The notes beneath the pieces are model-generated. The model did not search any database and was not told the origin of the DNA. It saw only the letters and a program-made list of their open reading frames with translations. Shown here in pieces: positions 1 to 6,068 of a DNA stretch of 12,124 nt (the stretch's first letter is position 1; the number at the start of each line of letters is the position of its first letter). This DNA comes from Deltaproteobacteria bacterium (GTDB lineage: Bacteria > Desulfobacterota > GWC2-55-46 > DRQE01), in assembly GCA_030636245.1 (NCBI GenBank), contig DAOVXI010000031.1:1-12124 (forward strand), read 5' to 3'. A program made the translations under genes and the position numbers.

Positions 1-2
1 AG

Positions 3-473
3 CTTACCATAGCACTGTTGGTTGTTATCGCGCTGCTTGGCGGGATCTTCCTCCAGTACATCTCTACTGCTCTGAAAAGTTACTACCAGTTTGAAAGCCA
101 TATGCTTGGGGTGGTTATGATACTAGGGTACCTGGCTATTGTTTTTATCATTTCAATAGTCTTTTCCCACAGGTTTGTAGGACCCTTCAGAAGGTTGGCA
201 GATGAGATGATAGTTATTAATAAAGGTGATCTTGGGTATAGGCTTTCCGTAAGGACGAAGGATGATGTAAATGTCAGGAACTTTGTTGATCAGGTCAATG
301 ATCTTATTTTGACTTTTGAAAAAAAATGCGTTTCTCAGAAGGTGATATGCGGAGAATTGAGTGCTTCGATATTAAGTATTAAAGACGATATCACCTTGAA
401 GAATGTTGATATGGAGCTGATATCCAAGGAGTTGCATGAGCTTCAGAAAAAGGTTCTTGCCCTGAAGGATTAA
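3..473 (+). CDS. HAMP-domain membrane protein, C-terminal part (5' end outside window)
   Basis: The reading frame is open through the left edge, so the true start is probably upstream; an in-frame TTG at 18 is the first start-like codon. The visible part begins in a hydrophobic segment (partial residues 1-20). A short loop and a second membrane span (about 35-53) follow, and then a HAMP-like linker beginning FSHRFVGPFRRL and including the KGDLGYRLSVR stretch. The C-terminus is a helical, probably coiled-coil tail. This matches the small HAMP-only family with a SHKIAGPxxRLE-type linker, found beside sensory or envelope genes. No kinase, cyclase or methyl-accepting output domain is present, so it probably relays or modulates a signal at the inner membrane. 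The stop lies 3 bases before the nuclease start, which suggests translational coupling. The function is unknown. Confidence 0.75.
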   Translation, partial: LTIALLVVIALLGGIFLQYISTALKSYYQFESHMLGVVMILGYLAIVFIISIVFSHRFVGPFRRLADEMIVINKGDLGYRLSVRTKDDVNVRNFVDQVNDLILTFEKKCVSQKVICGELSASILSIKDDITLKNVDMELISKELHELQKKVLALKD

Positions 474-476
474 TGA

Positions 477-959
477 ATGAATAAATTCGGCAACTCATTC
501 AAGTCATCAATAAACCATACTTTAATAGCGGTATTTATACTGCTTTTTTTTATTTCCGGAGCCGCTGCCGCACAGATAGAAGCCAAGGTCATCTCAAAGG
601 TTATTGACGGGGATACTATTTGGCTTAAGGGTGGGGAGAAGGTCAGATATGTCGGGATCGATACGCCGGAGATAGATGAGGAGTATTACGAAGAGGCAAA
701 AAAAAGGAACAAAGAGTTGTTAGGTGAAGGTGATGTGAGTGTTGAAAACTGTGCGCAGGAGCCAAAGGACAGGTATGGAAGGACGCTTGCCTGGATATAT
801 GTGGAAGGCGCTGATGTAGGGTTGACGCTACTTAGAGAAGGGCTTGCCAAGGTCTTGCGTATCCCGCCTTGTGGTGATATTAAGCATGAAGAGTATCTGG
901 CGGCCCAAAAAGAGGCGCAGCGTAAGGGGCTCGGCCTCTGGTCTGTTGAAGGACCTTAA
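477..959 (+). CDS. Exported thermonuclease-family (SNase-like) nuclease
   Basis: This 160-aa protein has a basic N-terminus, a hydrophobic segment (about 15-29) and an AAAA-Q junction, so it is probably secreted to the periplasm or outside. The mature part is a staphylococcal-nuclease OB-fold domain. The family's active-site residues are all visible: D44 and D46 in VIDGDTIWL, R57, D62-T63-P64-E65 in YVGIDTPE, and R102 in DRYGRTLAWIYV. The terminal QRKGLGLW motif is also typical. Family members are Ca2+-dependent phosphodiesterases cutting DNA and RNA. Cys92 and Cys132 are the only cysteines and could form a disulphide after export. The start has an AAGGA site (465-469) 7 bases upstream, inside the end of the preceding HAMP gene, and the genes are 3 bases apart. 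The substrate in the cell (nutrient scavenging or other DNA turnover) cannot be told from the sequence. Confidence 0.9.
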   Translation: MNKFGNSFKSSINHTLIAVFILLFFISGAAAAQIEAKVISKVIDGDTIWLKGGEKVRYVGIDTPEIDEEYYEEAKKRNKELLGEGDVSVENCAQEPKDRYGRTLAWIYVEGADVGLTLLREGLAKVLRIPPCGDIKHEEYLAAQKEAQRKGLGLWSVEGP

Positions 960-972
960 TGCAAGGCTTGTC

Positions 973-1001
973 TTGACTTGAGTTGATGGCTGATTTATAA
1001 T
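973..1001 (+). promoter_or_regulatory. Sigma70-type promoter of tRNA-Cys
   Basis: TTGACT (973-978), a 17-base spacer, then a perfect TATAAT (996-1001). Transcription would start near 1008, about 15 bases before the mature tRNA. It is one of the best promoter matches in the window and lies in the 63-base gap after the nuclease gene. Confidence 0.8.
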
Positions 1002-1022
1002 ACTAAACTTCTTCTATACCAT

Positions 1023-1098
1023 GGCGGCGTACCCAAGTGGCTAAGGGAGCAGTCTGCAAAACTGTCATTCAGCGGTTCGAATCCGCTCGCCGCCTCCA
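1023..1098 (+). tRNA. tRNA-Cys (anticodon GCA)
   Basis: A full cloverleaf can be drawn. The acceptor stem is GGCGGCG (1023-1029) with CGCCGCC (1088-1094). The D stem is CCC/GGG. The anticodon stem 1049-1053/1061-1065 (one G-T wobble) encloses the loop CTGCAAA with GCA at 1056-1058. The T arm is AGCGG TTCGAAT CCGCT (1071-1087). The discriminator base is T (1095), the U73 identity element of cysteine tRNAs, and CCA is encoded (1096-1098). It has its own promoter. No hairpin terminator follows, and the stop codon of the oppositely oriented repressor begins 2 bases further on, so primary transcripts may run antisense into that gene. Confidence 0.97.
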
Positions 1099-1100
1099 AA

Positions 1101-1775
1101 TTACTTTTCTTTTGTGTATCGCTGGAAAGACCAACATACCCTTCCGATTACGGTAACCTTGCCGGAGATGCTTCTTTTCCCTAAACTTTGCAATACCTGT
1201 GAGACAGGCGTGAATAAAAGTTCATTGTTCTTCTTTTGAGCCTTCTTTATGCGTGTGCCTTCAATATCGCTGTAAATAAGATATAGGTAGTTTTCTGTGA
1301 TGTCTTTGTCGGAGAGCTCAACTCCTATTAAAGTGTTGTCAGGCATCACAGAGTCTAAGCCTTGATCGATAAGTATAACCGCTATCATATCTGGCGAATA
1401 AATTTGTTTAGATATGGTACAAGAATCAACAGCTACGCTGTTTGAGAGTAAACCTCTTGGGCCAAGTGTGCTGGAGTTGTATACTTCGAGTGTAATGTTG
1501 TTTTTTTCAAATATCGGTGTGCCGTGAGTTGTTTGAGGGGCAGGATCTGATACTTGCAGCGAGAGTGGTTCTTTTCCATTCAGCAGCCAGTCGATCGTGA
1601 CAAGGCCTGCAAGGGCAATGGTATTAAGGGTTTTAATGTTTGGGCTACGCTTGTTGTGTTCAAAGTCGCTTATGGTAGCAACACGGGTATAACCAAGGAG
1701 TTTGGCGAACTCTGACTGGTTTACCATTAAAATGGTATCCCTGATATGCTTTATTCTGGCTCCTAATGTTTGCAT
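1101..1775 (-). CDS. Phage CI-like repressor: HTH plus degenerate S24-like C-terminal domain
   Basis: This 224-aa protein has the two-part build of phage CI repressors. Residues 4-67 are an HTH DNA-binding domain (helix-turn-helix around QSEFAKLLGYTRVATISDFE) ending in IDWLLNGKEP, the tail motif of the CI-repressor HTH family (Phage_CI_repr). A linker (70-90) leads to an S24/LexA-like dimerisation domain (about 95-220). This includes SVMPDNTLIGVE, YLYLIYSD, RIKKAQ and a closing VIGRVCWSFQRY. K177 fits the catalytic lysine. An ungapped alignment of DQGLDSVMPDN to the usual GDSMEPTIPDG places G139 where the serine should be, so self-cleavage looks unlikely. The start is ATG at 1775, with no clear Shine-Dalgarno sequence. 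It diverges from the HTH gene at 2107, and its 3' end almost touches tRNA-Cys. No other phage genes are nearby. Confidence 0.85.
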   Translation of the reverse strand: MQTLGARIKHIRDTILMVNQSEFAKLLGYTRVATISDFEHNKRSPNIKTLNTIALAGLVTIDWLLNGKEPLSLQVSDPAPQTTHGTPIFEKNNITLEVYNSSTLGPRGLLSNSVAVDSCTISKQIYSPDMIAVILIDQGLDSVMPDNTLIGVELSDKDITENYLYLIYSDIEGTRIKKAQKKNNELLFTPVSQVLQSLGKRSISGKVTVIGRVCWSFQRYTKEK

Positions 1776-1800
1776 TAGTTGATTTAAAAGTGAAAATCGA

Positions 1801-1812
1801 TTGACAATTTAC
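1801..1812 (+). repeat. Left arm of 12-bp inverted repeat
   Basis: TTGACAATTTAC is the exact reverse complement of the 12 bases at 2080-2091, 267 bases further right. Each arm contains the -35 box of one of the two facing promoters and six bases of its spacer. It could be a shared operator or simply conserved promoter sequence. Confidence 0.8.
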
Positions 1813-1829
1813 GAAAGTTGGTATATTAT
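1801..1829 (+). promoter_or_regulatory. Strong rightward promoter in the switch region
   Basis: TTGACA (1801-1806, perfect -35), a 17-base spacer, and TATTAT (1824-1829, 5 of 6). It lies 25 bases upstream of the repressor start but points away from it, towards the HTH gene at 2107. That gene would have a leader of about 270 nt. The -10 box sits inside the palindrome at 1823-1836, so a bound repressor would cover it. Confidence 0.65.
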
Positions 1830-1836
1830 TTAATAT
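1823..1836. promoter_or_regulatory. Perfect palindrome over the rightward -10 box (candidate operator)
   Basis: ATATTA TT TAATAT is a 14-base perfect dyad. It covers the -10 box (1824-1829) and reaches the predicted transcription start of the rightward promoter, a classic place for repression. AT-only palindromes can arise by chance, so this is a candidate only. Confidence 0.4.
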
Positions 1837-1851
1837 CGTTGGTTATTGACT

Positions 1852-1880
1852 ATATTAATAGCAGCGGTTGATAGAATCAA
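1852..1880 (-). promoter_or_regulatory. Weaker leftward promoter candidate for the repressor
   Basis: On the minus strand TTGATT (plus 1875-1880) is followed by a 17-base spacer and TAATAT (plus 1852-1857), each 4 of 6. It would give the repressor mRNA a leader of about 70 nt, more usual than that from the strong promoter at 2062-2091. It could serve as the maintenance promoter. Confidence 0.35.
1868..1880. promoter_or_regulatory. Palindrome TTGAT-AGA-ATCAA (candidate operator)
   Basis: Perfect 5-bp half-sites flank a 3-base centre. The right half overlaps the -35 box of the weaker leftward promoter. Its sequence differs from the palindromes at 1823-1836 and 2072-2081, so if all are operators they may serve different proteins. 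Confidence 0.35.
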
Positions 1881-2071
1881 TAGTTAATTTTCTCCGATAT
1901 CGTTACAAGCTAGCCATTTCTTAGCGAAGCGCACCATGATTTTGAGAACAAGAGATTGCTTCTACATCGTTTTATCAGCTAAAGTAACAAAAAAACACTA
2001 AATTTGATATTAATTTATGCTTACCACGAGGCTGTATTAACCATTTAGCCTACTAGTGTGCATTATATATC

Positions 2072-2081
2072 ACAATATTGT
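2072..2081. promoter_or_regulatory. Palindrome ACAATATTGT inside leftward promoter spacer (candidate operator)
   Basis: A perfect 10-base dyad between the -35 and -10 boxes of the leftward promoter. A protein bound here would block RNA polymerase. It is short and AT-rich, so chance is possible. Confidence 0.35.
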
Positions 2082-2091
2082 AAATTGTCAA
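2080..2091 (-). repeat. Right arm of 12-bp inverted repeat
   Basis: GTAAATTGTCAA is the exact reverse complement of 1801-1812. It carries the -35 box of the leftward promoter. The match stops at both ends after 12 bases. Confidence 0.8.
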
Positions 2092-2106
2092 GCAAGGAGT
2101 TAAGTT

Positions 2107-2571
2107 ATGGGTGTAAATTATGCGGAAGTAATTGAGAGAATGAAGGAATCGGGCAGGTTAAAGAATGATTCAAGGGTAGCCCGAGCCCTAGGTGTAACTC
2201 CACAGGCTCTTTCAAATTATAAAAAGAGAGGCAAGATACCGGCAGACCTGGTCATCAGGTTCTCTGATATCTACGGACTTTATGTAGATTGGCTCCTAAC
2301 CGGCGAGGGCACGCAGTATAAGGCCGGCTATGGCGATCCTAACGAGTCTGATGCTGTTAGATCGGCCAGAGAAGAAACCCTTGCCTATGGAAATCTGGCC
2401 AAGTTCGCATCTCTGGACCCCGATGAGATAATATGCGTTGGCAAGCTCCTGAAGGTGCTCAGGAGCAACGAGGCGAGCTCAGCCTCTGCTCTCAAGTGGA
2501 CAATAGATGCGATGCTTAAGACCGTTGTTGAGAGTGAAGCGGCAAAGCAGGGTGCTGAGGGTGAGTCTTAG
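2107..2571 (+). CDS. Short CI-type HTH regulator (Cro-like position)
   Basis: This 154-aa protein has an N-terminal HTH of the phage CI-repressor family. The scanning helix lies around SRVARALGV (22-30) and the recognition helix around TPQALSNYKKR (31-41). The family tail VDWLLTGEG is at 60-68. The leftward repressor carries the same tail in the form IDWLLNGKE, so the two DNA-binding domains belong to one family. Residues 70-154 form a helical, charged tail (DPDEIICVGKLLKVLRS and following) that I cannot assign; it is not an S24 domain and may mediate oligomerisation. The start has AAGGAG (2094-2099) 7 bases upstream, and a strong terminator follows the stop. Its position opposite the repressor is that of Cro or Apl in phages. 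It may instead be a host regulator of the type common in Nitrospirota and Desulfobacterota. Its targets are unknown. Confidence 0.85.
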   Translation: MGVNYAEVIERMKESGRLKNDSRVARALGVTPQALSNYKKRGKIPADLVIRFSDIYGLYVDWLLTGEGTQYKAGYGDPNESDAVRSAREETLAYGNLAKFASLDPDEIICVGKLLKVLRSNEASSASALKWTIDAMLKTVVESEAAKQGAEGES

Positions 2572-2610
2572 TAGCTTTTAAGCAATTTAATGAGAATATG
2601 GCCTAATTAG

Positions 2611-2642
2611 AGGGCAGAACGCGGTTGCGTTCTGCCCTTTTT
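2611..2642 (+). terminator. Intrinsic terminator after the HTH regulator
   Basis: A perfect 12-bp GC-rich stem (AGGGCAGAACGC with GCGTTCTGCCCT) closes a GGTT loop, followed by a run of T. It separates the regulator from gyrA. Confidence 0.93.
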
Positions 2643-2655
2643 CTTTCGAATAACC

Positions 2656-2684
2656 TTGACTTTTTGTCCGTAAATTTCTATTAT
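2656..2684 (+). promoter_or_regulatory. gyrA promoter
   Basis: TTGACT (2656-2661), a 17-base spacer, and TATTAT (2679-2684). Transcription would begin near 2691, giving a leader of about 47 nt before gyrA. It lies just after the upstream terminator, so gyrA and the genes behind it form an independent unit. Confidence 0.75.
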
Positions 2685-2737
2685 AAATAGTGAAAAATCC
2701 CATTTAAATTTAACTACTTACTGCACCGGAGGCTCAA

Positions 2738-5161
2738 GTGACCGAAGAGCATTTTAATGTTACCATAGAAGACGAAATGCAAAAAAGCTACCTTGATTAC
2801 GCTATGAGCGTGATCATCGGTAGAGCACTTCCTGATGTGAGAGACGGGCTCAAACCTGTTCACAGAAGGATAATCTTTGCCATGCACGAGATGGGGGTTG
2901 AGTGGAACAAATCCTACAAAAAAAGTGCCAGAGTAGTTGGTGACGTCATCGGTAAGTATCACCCTCATGGTGATTCGGCTGTTTATGATGCGATAACAAG
3001 AATGGTTCAGGACTTTTCCCTCCGTCATCCGCTTGTTGATGGTCAGGGTAACTTCGGTAGCATAGATGGAGATCCGGCTGCTGCAATGCGTTATACCGAG
3101 GTTCGCATGAAGCGTCTTACGAGCGAGCTCCTCGGTGATCTTGAAAAAGGTACCGTGGACTTCAGCCCCAACTATGACGGATCACTGAACGAACCAACCG
3201 TACTTCCAGCGGCATTCCCTAACCTGCTTATTAATGGTTCATCCGGTATAGCTGTCGGCATGGCTACCAATATGCCCCCGCATAACCTCGGTGAGGTTGT
3301 TGAGGCGGTAATTTACCTTATAAAAAACCCTGACGCGACGGTCAAGGACCTTATGAAGATAATTCCCGGTCCGGACTTTCCGACAGGCGGTTTTATTCAT
3401 GGCAGAGCCGGTATAAAGGAGGCCTACACCGGAGGTAAAGGTGTTATTCAGATGAGGGCAAGGGCCGGTTTCGAACAGCACCCGCGAACAAACCGTCAAA
3501 GCATAATTATCTCAGAGATACCTTATATGGTCAACAAATCAAGGCTCATTGAAAAGTTTGCCGATCTTGTAAGGGATAAGAAGATCGAAGGCATCTCAGA
3601 CATCCGTGACGAGAGTGACAGGGACGGTATGAGGATCGTTGTGGAGTTGAAAAAAGACGAGGTGGCTGAGGTTGTGCTTAATAACCTGTACCTGCAAACC
3701 CAGATGCAGACATCTTTTGGTATTACGAACCTGACTATCGTTGATGGTCAGCCAAAGGTGCTCCCTCTCGCACAACTTTTAAGAGAGTTTGTAAAGTTCA
3801 GAAAAGAGATAGTTACAAGACGCCTGGTCTTTGACCTTAAAAAGGCAAAAGAGAGGGCGCATATCTTAGAGGGTCTTAAGATAGCGATAGACAACCTTGA
3901 CGCTGTAATAAAGCTGATACGTAAGAGTAAGGGGCCGAAGGAGGCCAAAGAGGCTCTTATGAGTAAATTCAAATTCAGCGATGTGCAGGCTCAGGCAATC
4001 CTTGAGATGAGACTCCAGAGGCTTACGGCATTGGAGAGAGGTAAGATCGCTGAAGAGTATAAGGCGATCATGAAGCTTATCAAGGAGCTGGAATCAATCC
4101 TGGGGAGTGAGAAGCTCCTTATGACCTTGATAGTTGATGAGCTTACGGAGCTTAAGGAACGTTTCAGTAACGAGAGGCGGACCGAGATAATCGAGAAGAC
4201 CGGCGACATCACAATGGAGGATGTCATAGTCGAAGAGGACATGGTCGTTACCATATCAAGTACAGGCTATATCAAAAGGAATCCTACGAGCCTTTTCCGC
4301 ATACAAAAACGCGGAGGAAAAGGAAAGATGGGTATGAGCACCAAGGAGGAGGACTTCGTCTCAAGCCTCTTTGTGGCTTCAACACATACGCATATACTCT
4401 TCTTTACGGACAAGGGCAAGGCGTATGCGCTTAAGGTCTATGATCTGCCTCAGGCCGGAAGGGCCGCAAGAGGAAAGGCAATCGTCAATATCCTGAAACT
4501 TTCTCCGGGAGAGAACATTACGACTCACCTTCCGGTAAAAGAGTTTACCGAGGGGTCGTTTATCGTTATGGCCACGGATAAAGGATATATAAAGAAAACC
4601 GATCTAATGAGTTTTTCCAATATCCGCGTCGGAGGACTTATCTCGATCAACCTGGCTGATGATGAGAAACTTATAGGGGCCCGCCTTACGAACGGTAATA
4701 GTGACCTCTTGCTCGGAAGCAAGCTCGGTAAAAGTATCAGGTTCAATGAAAAGGATGTCAGGGAGATGGGCCGTACGGCACGAGGTGTCATAGGTATTCG
4801 TCTTGTCAAGGGAGACAGCATCGTTTCCATGGAGCCGGTTGAGGATAACACGACGGTACTTACCGTGACCGAGAGAGGCTATGGCAAGAGAACAAAGCTC
4901 TCGGAGTACAGACTGCAGTCACGAGGCGGCAGCGGTATAATAAACATAAAGGTCACGAGTAAGAACGGGCCTGTTACCGGTGTTAGCCAGGTGCGTGAGA
5001 TGGATGAGCTGATGATAACAACAAGCAAAGGCAAGATAATCAGGATCACCATGAAAGACGTTTCCATGATAGGACGGAACACTCAGGGTGTTCGTCTGAT
5101 GGTTATTGATAAGGACGAAGTCGTTACCGGGATTGCTCCTATCGCGGAGAAACAACAATAA
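2738..5161 (+). CDS. gyrA: DNA gyrase subunit A
   Basis: GyrA is the breakage-reunion subunit of the A2B2 type II topoisomerase that introduces negative supercoils using ATP. The 807-aa length is normal. The N-terminal winged-helix/tower part has the catalytic Tyr119 in AAAMRYTEVRM, with R118 before it. The quinolone-resistance region HPHGDSAVYDAI carries S80 and D84, matching E. coli S83 and D87, the sensitive form. The C-terminal beta-pinwheel repeats start near 495 and include the GyrA box QKRGGKG (523-529). This box is needed for DNA wrapping and marks it as GyrA rather than ParC. The start is GTG, with GGAGG (2728-2732) 5 bases upstream. It has its own promoter, and a lipoprotein gene follows after 16 bases. 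gyrB is not in the window. Confidence 0.98.
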   Translation: MTEEHFNVTIEDEMQKSYLDYAMSVIIGRALPDVRDGLKPVHRRIIFAMHEMGVEWNKSYKKSARVVGDVIGKYHPHGDSAVYDAITRMVQDFSLRHPLVDGQGNFGSIDGDPAAAMRYTEVRMKRLTSELLGDLEKGTVDFSPNYDGSLNEPTVLPAAFPNLLINGSSGIAVGMATNMPPHNLGEVVEAVIYLIKNPDATVKDLMKIIPGPDFPTGGFIHGRAGIKEAYTGGKGVIQMRARAGFEQHPRTNRQSIIISEIPYMVNKSRLIEKFADLVRDKKIEGISDIRDESDRDGMRIVVELKKDEVAEVVLNNLYLQTQMQTSFGITNLTIVDGQPKVLPLAQLLREFVKFRKEIVTRRLVFDLKKAKERAHILEGLKIAIDNLDAVIKLIRKSKGPKEAKEALMSKFKFSDVQAQAILEMRLQRLTALERGKIAEEYKAIMKLIKELESILGSEKLLMTLIVDELTELKERFSNERRTEIIEKTGDITMEDVIVEEDMVVTISSTGYIKRNPTSLFRIQKRGGKGKMGMSTKEEDFVSSLFVASTHTHILFFTDKGKAYALKVYDLPQAGRAARGKAIVNILKLSPGENITTHLPVKEFTEGSFIVMATDKGYIKKTDLMSFSNIRVGGLISINLADDEKLIGARLTNGNSDLLLGSKLGKSIRFNEKDVREMGRTARGVIGIRLVKGDSIVSMEPVEDNTTVLTVTERGYGKRTKLSEYRLQSRGGSGIINIKVTSKNGPVTGVSQVREMDELMITTSKGKIIRITMKDVSMIGRNTQGVRLMVIDKDEVVTGIAPIAEKQQ

Positions 5162-5177
5162 CGATCAGGATCTGCTA

Positions 5178-6041
5178 ATGCGAGCTATTGTTGGAGTTAA
5201 GAAAAGCCCTTTTTGGTTCTATGGTATAAAGCCGAGCTTTGTTCCTGCCATTGCAGTAATATTTCTTGCTGTTGTTACGTTAAGCGGATGTAGCTCCTCC
5301 GGCACTCAGGAAAAGATGTTTAACGAAGCCGAAGGCCTCCTGAGTTCGGGAGATTTCTCCGGAGCATACAGCAAGTACTCCAGACTTGTAGATGTATACC
5401 CTTCCAGCCAATTCGCACCCAAAGCCCAGCTTATGATAGGCACTATAAAATCCAAACATTACAATGACGTTGATGGAGCACTTAGTGCGTACATGATGCT
5501 CATGAAACTTTATCCTGACAGCAAGGAGGTCGTGATCGCCCATGAAGAGGTTGCAGAACTCCTTACCGCTATTAGCGAGTACAGACTTTCAATAGAGGAG
5601 TACGAGTGGCTGCTTGCTAACGGTCCCAAGGAGAGACAGGACGTTTTTCGTTACGAGATCGCAAGAGGCTTCATGAGCATAAATGATTTTACTCAGGCAA
5701 GGGTCGAGCTGGATGAGCTGCTTAACAAAATACCGCATACAAAACTCGTCATAGACGCAAAGTACCTCATAGCCATGACTCATTATCTTGAGGGCAGCTC
5801 AAAGGAGGCTATTGAGGCATTTGACAGGTTGATCAGAGGTTACCCGTATCACCCAAGGATACTTGATTTTTATTTTGCAAAGGTAACAGCACTTGAGGAG
5901 CTTGGAGAAAACAAGAAAGCACTCTCTATCCTAAAGGAGTTGAAGGGTGAGTACAAGGATAATGAGCTTATTGATATTCGTATCGCAGCACTGGAGAAGA
6001 AGGTTAATGCCGGTCCTAAGCTAAGGAAAAGACGCAGATAG
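5178..6041 (+). CDS. TPR lipoprotein, BamD/YbgF-like
   Basis: This 287-aa protein has a long basic N-terminus, a hydrophobic segment (about 21-35) and the lipobox L35-S-G-C38, so it should be a lipid-anchored envelope protein. After a Ser/Gly linker, residues 45-275 are tetratricopeptide-like helical pairs. Examples are FNEAEGLLSSGDFSGAYSKY, the repeated VYP/LYPDS turns, and KEAIEAFDRLIRGYPYHP. The first repeats resemble BamD-type proteins (outer-membrane beta-barrel assembly) and the YbgF/CpoB family. True BamD is shorter (about 245 aa in E. coli), so the specific role is unsure. The C-terminus is very basic (KLRKRRR). I chose ATG 5178, with AGGA 7 bases upstream, over an in-frame ATG at 5106. 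The latter overlaps gyrA and would bury the signal peptide. It is probably cotranscribed with gyrA and gpsA. Confidence 0.82.
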   Translation: MRAIVGVKKSPFWFYGIKPSFVPAIAVIFLAVVTLSGCSSSGTQEKMFNEAEGLLSSGDFSGAYSKYSRLVDVYPSSQFAPKAQLMIGTIKSKHYNDVDGALSAYMMLMKLYPDSKEVVIAHEEVAELLTAISEYRLSIEEYEWLLANGPKERQDVFRYEIARGFMSINDFTQARVELDELLNKIPHTKLVIDAKYLIAMTHYLEGSSKEAIEAFDRLIRGYPYHPRILDFYFAKVTALEELGENKKALSILKELKGEYKDNELIDIRIAALEKKVNAGPKLRKRRR

Positions 6042-6068
6042 ATCTTATATGTATAAAAGGAGTTTGTC

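Larger units (their letters stand above)
2062..2091 (-). promoter_or_regulatory. Strong leftward promoter in the switch region
   Basis: On the minus strand there is a perfect TTGACA (plus 2086-2091), an 18-base spacer, and a perfect TATAAT (plus 2062-2067). It points left to the repressor and would begin near 2055, giving a leader of about 280 nt. It faces the rightward promoter at 1801-1829. It ends 2 bases before the ribosome site of the HTH gene. Confidence 0.65.
1776..2106. other. AT-rich control region between divergent regulators (phage-like switch)
   Basis: This 331-base non-coding stretch lies between the repressor (leftward) and the HTH regulator (rightward). It is visibly richer in A and T than its flanks. 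It holds two strong promoters pointing towards each other, a weaker leftward promoter, several perfect palindromes, and a 12-bp inverted repeat near its ends. I see no convincing small reading frame with a ribosome site and no tRNA-like or riboswitch structure. A weak inverted pair AGGCT/AGCCT is present around 2029-2051. The layout is that of an operator/promoter region controlling both regulators. Confidence 0.7.

Noticed and set aside
1..5. Window begins with AGCTT, like the end of a HindIII-cut clone
   Set aside because: Five bases at an arbitrary window edge are no evidence of a cloning junction.
1782..1808. Minus-strand TTGTCA with a 15-base spacer and TAAATC as a promoter giving a near-leaderless repressor mRNA
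   Set aside because: The spacer is too short and the -10 match is poor; the TTGTCA is just the complement of the rightward -35 region.
2004..2040. TTGATA (2004-2009) as a nearer promoter for the HTH gene at 2107
   Set aside because: No -10-like box lies at 16-19 bases; the nearest, TATTAA, is about 25 bases away.
1101..2571. Intact prophage or toxin-antitoxin/defence island
   Set aside because: No integrase, structural, lysis, nuclease-effector or toxin gene lies between the tRNA and gyrA; only two DNA-binding regulators are present.
2645..2651. TTCGAAT matching the tRNA T-loop, as a possible second attachment site on the far side of the regulator island
   Set aside because: Only 7 bases match and the flanking bases differ, so chance is the simplest explanation.
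2714..3028. Minus-strand and alternate-frame open frames across gyrA, gpsA, the kinase and efp
   Set aside because: They lie opposite or within clearly conserved genes, have no family motifs and are shadows of them.
5106..5177. Longer start (ATG 5106) for the TPR lipoprotein
   Set aside because: It would overlap gyrA by 56 bases and place 24 extra residues before the signal peptide; ATG 5178 has a ribosome site and gives a normal lipoprotein leader.
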